Of a stretch of DNA of 37,713 bases, positions 15,914 to 23,033 are shown piece by piece. The translations under genes and the position numbers were made by a program. The DNA comes from CAZSNT01 sp964607765. GTDB lineage: Bacteria; Verrucomicrobiota; Lentisphaeria; Oligosphaerales; JABHEG01. Where the stretch lies: positions 1 through 37,713 of the forward strand of contig CAZSNT010000101.1 in the NCBI GenBank assembly GCA_964607765.1. The letters are read 5' to 3'. How positions within the stretch are numbered: the stretch's first letter is position 1; each line of letters begins with the position of its first letter. The notes below the pieces were generated by a model, which saw only the letters and a program-made list of their open reading frames with translations, was not told the DNA's origin and searched no databases.

Positions 15914-15950
15914 AGCCGACAGGCTCACGAACCGGCCGTCAGGCCCTGGT

Positions 15951-16046
15951 CATCGGTCAGAGGGCGGTGCAGGCCGCCCGCGTCCTGACCGATGGCTGAT
16001 CATGGATGACCAGCGAAGGCGTCCGGTGAACACACCGGGCGCCTTC
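15951..16046. terminator. Cluster of hairpins between the AroC-like and DUF1015 genes
   Basis: CATCGGTCAG (15951-15960) pairs with CTGACCGATG (15985-15994), enclosing GGGCGG/CCGCCC (15962-15967 with 15974-15979). A second, very stable hairpin has arms GAAGGCGTCCGGTG (16015-16028) and CACCGGGCGCCTTC (16033-16046), 14 pairs with one G-U and an AACA loop. The first may end the aroC-like transcript. The second lies only 29 nt from the DUF1015 start and lacks a U-tract, so a leader role is also possible. Confidence 0.5.
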
Positions 16047-16075
16047 GACTTCAAGCAAAGAGGCACTGAGCACCC

Positions 16076-17305
16076 ATGGCCGATGTTCGCCCATTCGCGG
16101 CCGTCATGCCGCCGCGGGACAAAGCACGTCAGGTGGCGAACCCGCCATATGATGTGGTTGACGCGCAGGAAGCCGCCAGCATAGCAACGAAGAACCCGAT
16201 CGGCTTCCTGCACGTCGCACGGGCTGAGATCGACTTACCCCCGGACGTCGATCCCTACGACGCACGGGTCTACGAACGTGCCAGGCACAACTACCAGCGG
16301 CTCTGCCGTAACGTGCCCCTGACCCGGGACGAGAGCGCCTGCTACTACGTCTACGCGCTCGAGATGGAGGGGCTCCGGCAAGTCGGCGTTGTGGCTGCAG
16401 CGGCGTTGGACGACTACGACGCGGACATCATCAAGAAGCACGAGTACACGCGCAAGGTCAAGGAGGACGACCGTACGAGCCACATCCTGGCACTGCGCTC
16501 GCAGACAGGACCGATCTTCCTCACCTACGGAGACTCGGCGGAGATCCATGACGTGGTCGCGAGAGCGTGTGCGAGTGAGCCGCTGTTCGACTTTGTTGCC
16601 CACCGGACGATCCGGCACACGGGTTGGCGCGTACCTGTCGAGCTGAACGAGCGGCTGGCCGAGGCCTTTGCCCGTGTCCCGTGCCTCTACATCGCCGACG
16701 GGCACCACCGTGCTGCCAGCGCAAGCCGCGCCAGGGAGACCTTGCGGCAGGCCAATCCAGCCCATGACGGCACTGAGGACTACAACGGTGTGCTGTCGGT
16801 CATCTTCCCTGCCAGCCAGGTACGAGTGCTTCCGTACAACCGAGTCGTGCACGGGCTCAACGGGCACACGCCCGAAACGCTCCTCGACCGGTTGCGCACC
16901 GTTGGCAGTGTGGAGCCCGCCGACACGCCGCAGCCTCAGGCTGCCGGACAGGTTCACGTCTACCTCGACGGTGCCTGGTGGCGGCTCACGTTTGGCGGCG
17001 CCACCGAAGCGCTGCCGCCCGCTGCGCGGCTGGACGTGAGTCTGCTGCAGGATCGCGTACTCGAGCCGGTCCTGGGAATCGCCGATCCGAGGACGGATGA
17101 GAGGATCGAGTTCGTCGGCGGTATCCGAGGCACGGACGCTCTGGTGAAAGCGGTGGAAGCAGATGGCGCGGACGTGGCCTTCTCGATGTACCCGGTTTCT
17201 GTCGAGCAGTTGATGGCGATCGCCGACGCAGGCGCAGTGATGCCACCCAAGTCAACGTGGTTCGAGCCCAAGCTGCGCGACGGGCTCTTCACCCACGACA
17301 TCTGA
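16076..17305 (+). CDS. DUF1015 / SerK-related protein
   Basis: A cytosolic protein of 409 aa of the DUF1015 family (COG4198). Family landmarks are VMPPRDKARQVANPPYDVV at the N-terminus, the central EYTRKVKEDDRTSHILALRSQTGPIFLTY, YIADGHHRAASASR (the conserved DGHHR motif) and MYPVSVEQLMAIADAGAVMPPKSTWFEPKLRDGLF at the end. Characterised relatives include archaeal free-serine kinase SerK and staphylococcal SbnI, so a serine/phosphoserine-related kinase role is possible. For bacterial DUF1015 proteins this is only inference. ThrH, a phosphoserine phosphatase-type enzyme, is encoded 6 kb upstream. The start at 16076 has only a weak GAGG upstream. The stop is followed after 4 bp by mutM, so the two are probably co-transcribed. 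Confidence 0.85.
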   Translation: MADVRPFAAVMPPRDKARQVANPPYDVVDAQEAASIATKNPIGFLHVARAEIDLPPDVDPYDARVYERARHNYQRLCRNVPLTRDESACYYVYALEMEGLRQVGVVAAAALDDYDADIIKKHEYTRKVKEDDRTSHILALRSQTGPIFLTYGDSAEIHDVVARACASEPLFDFVAHRTIRHTGWRVPVELNERLAEAFARVPCLYIADGHHRAASASRARETLRQANPAHDGTEDYNGVLSVIFPASQVRVLPYNRVVHGLNGHTPETLLDRLRTVGSVEPADTPQPQAAGQVHVYLDGAWWRLTFGGATEALPPAARLDVSLLQDRVLEPVLGIADPRTDERIEFVGGIRGTDALVKAVEADGADVAFSMYPVSVEQLMAIADAGAVMPPKSTWFEPKLRDGLFTHDI

Positions 17306-17309
17306 GCAC

Positions 17310-18143
17310 GTGCCTGAACTTCCGGAAGTCGAGACGATCTGTCGCTGCCTGCGCCCCCACGTGGTCAACAAGCGCATCACGACAGTCCGAACCACGGTAG
17401 ACCGACTTCGCTCACACCTCGATGAGCCCCATCTCCAGGCCTTCTGCCACGGCGAACGCGTCGCTGACGTGCGCCGCCGGGGCAAACACATCATCGTGGA
17501 GCTGTCCCAGTGCAAGGCGCTGCTGATTCACTTGGGAATGACAGGCGCATTCCGGATCAGGCCGCAGTCAGCCCCCTTCGCAGACCACGAACGCGTCATC
17601 TGGTGCCTGGACGACGACACGACGTGGCGGTTCATCGATGTCCGCCGGTTCGGTGACGTGCGCACGTCCGTCCTCTGCGCAGAACGCGATGAGCCACCCG
17701 AACTACGCGACCTCGGCCCCGAGCCGTTGACCGAGGCATTCAACGCGAGCGTTCTGATCGCTGCGAGTCGCGGACGGCAGCGCCCGATCAAGAACATGAT
17801 CATGGACCAGCGGTTCGTTGTGGGAGTCGGCAACATCTATGCCACCGAAGCCCTGTTCCGAGCCCGAGTTCGACCTCAACGGGCATGCCGCCGAATCGGC
17901 CCTGGCACAGCCGAGCGACTGGTCGCCTGCATCAAGCAGGTCCTCGCCGACGCCATCGAGTGGGGAGGCACGACGATCAGCGACTTCCGCAGCGTCGACG
18001 GGACGGAAGGCAAGTTCAGGCTGCACCTGGCTGCCTACGGCAGGGAAGGAGAACCGTGCCCGCGTTGCGGCGACGCTGCAACCATCCGACGCTGTGTCCA
18101 GGCCGGACGCAGTTCGTTCTACTGCCCGCAGTGCCAGAGGTGA
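17310..18143 (+). CDS. mutM: Formamidopyrimidine-DNA glycosylase (MutM/Fpg)
   Basis: A base-excision repair enzyme of 277 aa that removes 8-oxoguanine and formamidopyrimidines and nicks the abasic site. After Met removal the N-terminal PELPEVE supplies the catalytic Pro and Glu. RRRGKHIIVEL holds the beta-hairpin lysine and LIHLGMTG is the conserved next block. QRFVVGVGNIYATEALF is the helix-two-turn-helix region, and CPRCG...CPQCQR at the C-terminus is the zinc finger. All key residues are present. The start is GTG at 17310, fixed by the family's requirement for M-PELPE at the N-terminus; no separate Shine-Dalgarno is seen, consistent with coupling to the DUF1015 gene that ends 4 bp upstream. 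Confidence 0.95.
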   Translation: MPELPEVETICRCLRPHVVNKRITTVRTTVDRLRSHLDEPHLQAFCHGERVADVRRRGKHIIVELSQCKALLIHLGMTGAFRIRPQSAPFADHERVIWCLDDDTTWRFIDVRRFGDVRTSVLCAERDEPPELRDLGPEPLTEAFNASVLIAASRGRQRPIKNMIMDQRFVVGVGNIYATEALFRARVRPQRACRRIGPGTAERLVACIKQVLADAIEWGGTTISDFRSVDGTEGKFRLHLAAYGREGEPCPRCGDAATIRRCVQAGRSSFYCPQCQR

Positions 18144-18158
18144 CATCCTGCATCCGCC

Positions 18159-18187
18159 TTGAACGGGATGCGGTCCTCGGCTAGACT
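18159..18187 (+). promoter_or_regulatory. Candidate sigma70 promoter for the zinc-ribbon kinase gene
   Basis: The -35 TTGAAC (18159-18164), a 17-bp spacer and the -10 TAGACT (18182-18187) fit a vegetative promoter. Transcription would start near 18194, giving a leader of about 38 nt with GGGGA eight bases before the ATG at 18232. Confidence 0.45.
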
Positions 18188-18231
18188 AAAGACAGCAGGT
18201 CTGCAGTTGCACGAGCGCGGGGAACAGAACG

Positions 18232-20394
18232 ATGGAAATCAAGTTCTTCTGCCCAAACTGCAGCACGAAGTTGTCAGCCGAAACGACTCTCGGCGGGGAA
18301 GAGACGCGTTGCCCGAAGTGCGGCGCGGCCATCACTGTCCCTGCCGTGTCCCTGGGCCCCGGCGTAACTCTTGGCGGATGCCGCATTGAACGGCGCATTG
18401 GTCACGGCGGCATGGGGGACGTCTTCCTGGCTGAGCAGCTGTCGATGCGGCGCAAGGTCGCGCTCAAGATTCTCTCGCCATCGTTCGCCGCGAGTTTCGA
18501 CGTCATCCACCGTTTCCAGCATGAAGTACGGATCCTCGCGCGCCTGAACCACCCGAACATCGTCACCGCCCTCGAGGCCGGGACAGACCAAGGCTACCAC
18601 TACCTGGTCATGTCGTACGTCGACGGCGAGGCCATGGACAGGATCATCGCGGCACGAAGCACCATTTCGGAGCGTGAAGCACTGGCAGTTGCCATTGAGA
18701 TTGCCGGGGCGCTGGACTATGCCTGGGAACGCTACCAGGTCATCCATCGCGACATCAAGCCCGGCAACATTATGATCGACCGGAAAGACCAGGTCTGGCT
18801 GATGGATCTGGGCATCGGCAAGAGCCTGGGAGCAACCGGGACTCTGACCGCGACCGGCAAGGCGCTGGGATCGCCGCACTACATGAGTCCGGAACAGGCC
18901 GCCGGCCAAGCCGATGCGGACTTCCGCAGCGACATCTATTCTCTGGGCGTCACGACCTTCCACATGGTGACCGGGCAGACGCCTTTCACCGGTGCAACAC
19001 TCAACGAGATCATCGCCAGTCACATCCACTCGCCGACTCCCCTCGCACGGGTCCGGAACCCCACTGTATCCGAGCCCTGTGAACAGCTCCTGCAGGTCAT
19101 GATGGCCAAGCGGCCCGAGCAACGCCAACAGACGTGGAGCCGCGTCATTGCCGACCTCAAACGCGTTGCGGCAGGACGGGCGCCGCTGACCCCTGCCCCC
19201 GCGCCGGCCGGCCAGCACGCGCAAGGAGCGGAGCCGACATCGGAGACAGCCGCCAACGCCCGCACGAGGAACCGTGGTGGGGATCTGCTGCGCCTCGTGG
19301 GGCGGAACCCCGCAGCCTGCGTGACTATCGCGGCGGTACTGCTCCTTGTCGCCATTGTCTGCGCCAGGTTCGTGATGCCGCAGCGCCCGAGCCATGTGAA
19401 TCTCCGGCCTGAGCACACATCGGCGGCGCCGCCATTCCCTCCCCCGCGTGCCGCGCACGCGCCCGAGGCAGACGAGACTGCCGAACCTGTCAACACCACC
19501 GTGGAAGTCGTTGCGCCGCAACCTGAACAGCCGTTCATCCAGGACGCGGACAGCCAGGACGCGGTCGAAGCAGTCAGCGTGACGGAACCGCCCTTGGAAA
19601 CGCCTGCAGGCAGCCCGAAGCCCTCCGGGCATGACAGTCTCGACATGAGTCCCGATTACGATGCCCCCGGCACGACGGAACAGGGCACGGATCCGCACCG
19701 GGAAGAACCGCCGCCCATGGCGATGGACGCCCCGGCAAACGAGCCTGTGCCGGGCAGTGCCGTTGCTGACGTTGCTGACGACGTGACGCCGGACGATGTC
19801 GTACCGGCACGGCAGAGACTGCATCAGCTGGCCCGAACGCTGGCGAACGATTTGGTCGAGAACAGGCCGTCAAGGGCGTGGGGCCGGTTGAGAGAAGCCA
19901 AGGCAGATGCTGAGTTCACACCCGTCGCCGGGCAGCTGCACGACATGGCACTGTGGGTGGTGGGTGTGGGACGTACGCCCGAGCTGATCCGCCGCACCTT
20001 CGAGGAAGATGCCGGCAAAGAGATAACGGTCAGCTTCAAGCGCGGCAAGGAACGGGTCAAGATCCGCAGTGTTGCCGGTCCACAGATCCAAGCGTTGCGT
20101 TACGTACGCAGCAGGGGTATGAGCGGCGGCTACTTCGGGTTCAGCTTCCAGGTGTCGGATCTGTCCGACACCGAGAAGAAGACACGGCTGGCCCGCAGTA
20201 CATCCAGCCGTCTGGAGGTGGCGCGCGGCCTGGCAGAGGCCGGTTCGGGAGATCTGAAGCAAGCAGTGTTGCATCTCAGCGGGGCCGGCCCTCTCGGCGC
20301 GGCGCTGATAGGGCGGCTGACCGGCAAGAGTCCGGACCGGGTCGCCCCCCTCGCCTCTCCAGAGGACATTCCTGACCCGCCGTCTGAAGAGTAG
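18232..20394 (+). CDS. Membrane Ser/Thr protein kinase with N-terminal zinc ribbon
   Basis: A protein of 720 aa. Residues 1-35 form a zinc ribbon (CPNC at 7-10, CPKC at 27-30). Residues ~50-310 are a Hanks-type kinase: glycine loop GHGGMG, K79 (VALKI), E98, HRDIKPGN (172-179), DLG in place of DFG (192-194), SPHYMSPEQ. A Pro/Ala-rich linker leads to one transmembrane helix at about 361-383 (VTIAAVLLLVAIVCARFV). An acidic, low-complexity stretch follows, then a C-terminal region (~525-715) without a recognised domain but with mixed alpha/beta character (FGFSFQVSDLS, ITVSFKRGKERVKI). Topology predicts a cytosolic kinase and an external C-terminal region that may sense something. DLG occurs in active kinases, so activity is likely. 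Similar zinc-ribbon kinases occur in PVC bacteria (from memory). It converges on the ATP-cone gene. Confidence 0.9.
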   Translation: MEIKFFCPNCSTKLSAETTLGGEETRCPKCGAAITVPAVSLGPGVTLGGCRIERRIGHGGMGDVFLAEQLSMRRKVALKILSPSFAASFDVIHRFQHEVRILARLNHPNIVTALEAGTDQGYHYLVMSYVDGEAMDRIIAARSTISEREALAVAIEIAGALDYAWERYQVIHRDIKPGNIMIDRKDQVWLMDLGIGKSLGATGTLTATGKALGSPHYMSPEQAAGQADADFRSDIYSLGVTTFHMVTGQTPFTGATLNEIIASHIHSPTPLARVRNPTVSEPCEQLLQVMMAKRPEQRQQTWSRVIADLKRVAAGRAPLTPAPAPAGQHAQGAEPTSETAANARTRNRGGDLLRLVGRNPAACVTIAAVLLLVAIVCARFVMPQRPSHVNLRPEHTSAAPPFPPPRAAHAPEADETAEPVNTTVEVVAPQPEQPFIQDADSQDAVEAVSVTEPPLETPAGSPKPSGHDSLDMSPDYDAPGTTEQGTDPHREEPPPMAMDAPANEPVPGSAVADVADDVTPDDVVPARQRLHQLARTLANDLVENRPSRAWGRLREAKADAEFTPVAGQLHDMALWVVGVGRTPELIRRTFEEDAGKEITVSFKRGKERVKIRSVAGPQIQALRYVRSRGMSGGYFGFSFQVSDLSDTEKKTRLARSTSSRLEVARGLAEAGSGDLKQAVLHLSGAGPLGAALIGRLTGKSPDRVAPLASPEDIPDPPSEE

Positions 20395-20396
20395 CC

Positions 20397-20435
20397 GGCG
20401 TCAGTCAGGAATGGCGTTGTTGCCAAGTTGACGCC
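20397..20435. terminator. Candidate bidirectional terminator
   Basis: GGCGTCA (20397-20403) pairs with TGACGCC (20429-20435), and TGGC/GCCA pairs inside the loop. It lies in the 53-bp gap between two convergent genes, where a shared terminator is expected. No U-tract on either strand, so support is moderate. Confidence 0.35.
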
Positions 20436-20447
20436 CTTCGTCGCCAG

Positions 20448-21416
20448 TCAGCGAAACGTCACCAACTGCTCGAAGCCGATGTCGGCGGCAAACTCGCGCC
20501 GGAACAGCGCGTGTATCTCCTCAACCAGCTCGCGAGAGTCCGAGGCCCGCAATGGCAACACGTACTGGTGCAGTACCACGCCCAGGCCCCGAACAATCAG
20601 ATGTGCCGGGTGATGGGCAGCGTGCGGCCAGCGCTCGACAACGTCGCTCCTGACCGCGCGGAGCAGTTCGCGCAGAGACTTCACTGTGCTGCGAAGGCCC
20701 GGAAGCAGCACCAGCTCGGTCAGCGGCGAATCGCCGATAGCCTCTGCCACACAGACCAGGTTCAGCTCGGCGCGTACTCGAGGCAAAGCCTGAGACACGG
20801 GGAAGAGCTTGACGCTGCCCGAATGGAGAAGCCGGCGAAGCGTGGGGCTGAGTTCGAACCTCCACGTGTCGGGGTTCATACTCCAGGGCGGCTGCGCCTT
20901 CTCCACCGGATCTGGGGCGCATGACACGGGCAGGAGGTGTATGGCCAGCTGCCGGATCAGCTCGTCGCTCGCACCATCGAGGCCGAGAACATCGAGCGCA
21001 GCCCTCACCCGCGCCGTCGCGTCAATGCACGCGTGACCTGAGAGAGGCAGAGAACGCGAGATGAGTCGTGCCAGTCGCGCGCTGTCCCAGGGAGTTACGG
21101 GAGGCGACACAACGCTCTGCTCGAGCTGCCGCAATTTCCCATACTCGGCGGCGACATCGCTGAAGCCCGAGGCGGTCAGCACAGACGAGACGAGCGTGTC
21201 CAGGTCGGCCTCTTTGACAGGCGGCTCACCCGCCTGCCGCCGCTGTTCCATGTGCTCTTCAACGATCAGGGCAATGTTGTCCGCCGGCCACGAATCCCTG
21301 ACGCCGCAGGCTTGGAAACAGCGTACCAGATCCAGCAGCACGGCATCGAAGTCAAAGGAGTGTTTCCGACCGTCCCGGTCCACGACGAGAGCATGGTGAG
21401 AAGCAAGTTTGATCAT
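20448..21416 (-). CDS. Uncharacterised protein with ATP-cone-like N-terminus, downstream of nrdR
   Basis: A protein of 322 aa that I do not recognise as a named family. Residues ~8-95 (VVDRDGRKHSFDFDAVLLDLVRCFQACG ... DLDTLVSSVLTASGFSDVAAEYGKLRQLE) follow the ATP-cone pattern. They align by eye with the ATP-cone of NrdR next door (VIKRDGTREDFDPEKVRSGI ... ELVMSELQDLDEVAYVRFASVYRRFE). The remaining ~225 residues are mainly helical, with no cysteine pairs, no radical or metal motif and no membrane segment; the ribonucleotide reductase catalytic barrel is absent. It follows nrdR after a 14-bp gap that is a perfect palindrome, so the two are probably co-transcribed. A nucleotide-sensing partner of NrdR or of ribonucleotide reductase is a reasonable inference. 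The ATG at 21416 has no clear Shine-Dalgarno. Confidence 0.75.
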   Translation of the reverse strand: MIKLASHHALVVDRDGRKHSFDFDAVLLDLVRCFQACGVRDSWPADNIALIVEEHMEQRRQAGEPPVKEADLDTLVSSVLTASGFSDVAAEYGKLRQLEQSVVSPPVTPWDSARLARLISRSLPLSGHACIDATARVRAALDVLGLDGASDELIRQLAIHLLPVSCAPDPVEKAQPPWSMNPDTWRFELSPTLRRLLHSGSVKLFPVSQALPRVRAELNLVCVAEAIGDSPLTELVLLPGLRSTVKSLRELLRAVRSDVVERWPHAAHHPAHLIVRGLGVVLHQYVLPLRASDSRELVEEIHALFRREFAADIGFEQLVTFR

Positions 21417-21430
21417 GGTACGGCCGTACC
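21417..21430. promoter_or_regulatory. 14-bp perfect palindrome filling the nrdR-ATP-cone gap
   Basis: GGTACGGCCGTACC occupies exactly the space between the nrdR stop codon and the next ATG. In the transcript it would give a small hairpin at the ribosome-binding position, which could restrict re-initiation or favour translational coupling. As DNA it is a possible operator. It does not resemble the NrdR-box consensus. Confidence 0.4.
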
Positions 21431-21919
21431 CTACCCGTCGCTCTCGCTGTCTTCCTCGCGCGAGTGCTGGGCTTCCACCAGGCTGTGGACTTCGTCGATG
21501 AACTCACCGGCCCCCTCGAATCGCCGATACACCGACGCGAACCGAACATACGCGACCTCGTCCAGATCCTGCAGCTCGCTCATGACCAACTCGCCCACCA
21601 CGCGGGTCGGCACCTCACGTTCGGCACGCTTGATCAGTTGAGCCGTGACATCCGCGACAATGGTGTCGATCTGCTCCTGCGTCACCTGCCTCTTCCACGT
21701 CGCGTGTCGAATCCCCGAACGGACCTTCTCCGGGTCAAAGTCCTCCCGCGTGCCATCGCGCTTGATCACGACGAATTCCGTCATGACGATGCCCTCGCGC
21801 GTGTTGAACCGGTAGCCGCAGCCAAGACATTCACGTCTGCGTCGGATCGCCTCGCCTTCCTTGGCAACGCGCGTCTCGACGACTTTGTCCTCGGAACATC
21901 CGCATTTTGGGCATTTCAT
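21431..21919 (-). CDS. nrdR: Transcriptional repressor NrdR
   Basis: A full-length NrdR of 162 aa, the ATP/dATP-sensing repressor of ribonucleotide reductase genes. The N-terminal zinc ribbon has CPKCG (3-7) and CLGCGYRF (31-38), with the DNA-binding arginine run RRRRE between them. The ATP-cone starts at VIKRDGTREDFD and ends near YVRFASVYRRFE. The acidic C-terminal tail is variable in the family. The start at 21919 has AGGA eight bases upstream. It lies 10 bp after the TIGR00282 phosphoesterase gene and 14 bp before the ATP-cone gene on the same strand, indicating an operon. No ribonucleotide reductase gene and no clear NrdR box are present in the window. Confidence 0.96.
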   Translation of the reverse strand: MKCPKCGCSEDKVVETRVAKEGEAIRRRRECLGCGYRFNTREGIVMTEFVVIKRDGTREDFDPEKVRSGIRHATWKRQVTQEQIDTIVADVTAQLIKRAEREVPTRVVGELVMSELQDLDEVAYVRFASVYRRFEGAGEFIDEVHSLVEAQHSREEDSESDG

Positions 21920-21929
21920 GGCACTGTTC

Positions 21930-22870
21930 CTATCTGTCCGCGCCTGCCTTGCGGCTTGCGGTCCAGTCCCGGGCGACGCGCTCTATGCGGGTGGCCCGGC
22001 CGTTGCCGTCAATGGTGATCACCGCGGCCTGGAGCCGAATGTCGTGCTCCACCACAGTAAAACGGTGCGGCATACCCGTGGAAAACCGTTGCACNNNNNN
22101 NNNNNNNNNNNNNNNNNNNNNNNNNNNNNNNNNNNNNNNNNNNNNNNNNNNNNNNNNNNNNNNNNNNNNNNNNNNNNNNNNNNNNNNNNNNNNNGGTGCG
22201 GCATACCCGTGGAAAACCGTTGCACCACAGGGCTCACCGCCCGCCCGAGAATCGATTCGCTGCTGCCCACCATACCCACATCGCACAGGAACGCCGTGCC
22301 GCCGGGGTGAACGACTTCATCAGCCGTGGGTATGTGCGTGTGCGTGCCCACTACGGCACTTACGCGTCCGTCCAGATACCTGCCCATGGCCACTTTCTCA
22401 CTCGTCGCTTCCGCATGTATGTCGACGACGATCGTGCGCGTGCGCGGCGACATTGCGGAAACAGCGGCATCCGCGGCCTCGAACGGGCAATTCGCCATCG
22501 AATTCATGAACACACGCCCCAAGAGCGACAGCACACCGATCGAGCCGCCGCCCGGCAGCGCGAACACGTCATAGCCTCGGCCGGGCTGACTCGCACTCAC
22601 ATTCGCCGGCCTCAGAACATGCGTCAGATGGGGCAGCTCAGCATCGAACCCGCGCTGGTCCCACATGTGATCGCCCCCCGTGAACACGTCAACCCCGGAA
22701 TCCCGCATCTCGTGGATACACTTCCGGGTCAGACCGCCGCCACCCGCCATGTTCTCGCCGTTGGCTATACAGAAACAGCAGCCGTACTCGTTGCGGAGTC
22801 GGGGTACCAGGTCGATCACGGCGCGCCGCCCACCCTTGCCGACAATGTCACCAACGAACAGAACTTTCAT
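21930..22870 (-). CDS. TIGR00282 / YmdB-family metallophosphoesterase, interrupted by an artificial scaffold gap
   Basis: Belongs to the family of B. subtilis YmdB and Deinococcus DR1281, metal-dependent phosphodiesterases; YmdB hydrolyses 2',3'-cyclic nucleotides. Blocks seen: KVLFVGDIVGKGGRRAV (start), NGENMAGGGGLT, DVFTGGDHMWDQ (the family usually has GNH), VDIHAEATSEKVAMG and VVGTHTHIPTADE. The 100-N gap interrupts the C-terminal part. Its two flanks are the same 31 bp, so the contigs simply overlap. Removing the gap and one copy (131 nt) gives an open frame of exactly 810 nt, 269 aa, joining FSTGMPH to RFTVVEHDIRLQAAVITIDGNG as the family requires. The start at 22870 has GGGAG about five bases upstream. 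It is first in the cluster with nrdR. Confidence 0.9.
22064..22225. other. Scaffold gap (100 N) with identical 31-bp flanks
   Basis: N occupies 22095-22194. The 31 bases at 22064-22094 (starting GGTGCGGCATACCC) are repeated exactly at 22195-22225. This is the signature of two overlapping contig ends joined with a fixed-length N spacer, not of a biological direct repeat. Confidence 0.95.
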
Positions 22871-22951
22871 GCAGACTCCCAGCGACCGGAACGCCGTCGA
22901 GCAACGGCAGAAGCCGAATTCGAAACCCATAACCGAAAGAGCATTAACATA

Positions 22952-22989
22952 GCGCCGCACAGCGCGTTTTCACGGCGGAAATGCGGCGC
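22952..22989 (-). terminator. Candidate hairpin after aroA
   Basis: GCGCCGCA (22952-22959) pairs perfectly with TGCGGCGC (22982-22989), with a 22-nt loop that can fold further. It lies 45 bp downstream of the aroA stop and 80 bp before the phosphoesterase start. No strong U-tract follows. Confidence 0.35.
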
Positions 22990-23033
22990 GGAGGCGCGCT
23001 TGTGCAGGACCTTGCGTCAGTTGAGGAAAGGAC

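Noticed and set aside
14633..15928. Antisense frame (about 431 codons) over the AroC-like gene
   Set aside because: The His/Asp/Val-rich product mirrors conserved AroC codons; no start signal or domain.
18274..19824. Long antisense frame (about 516 codons) over the zinc-ribbon kinase
   Set aside because: The plus strand has complete kinase motifs; the antisense product shows no family pattern.
22064..22225. Repeated 31-mer separated by 100 bases, resembling a CRISPR repeat-spacer or an att duplication
   Set aside because: The 'spacer' is all N and the repeat lies inside a coding sequence that becomes intact when the copies are merged.
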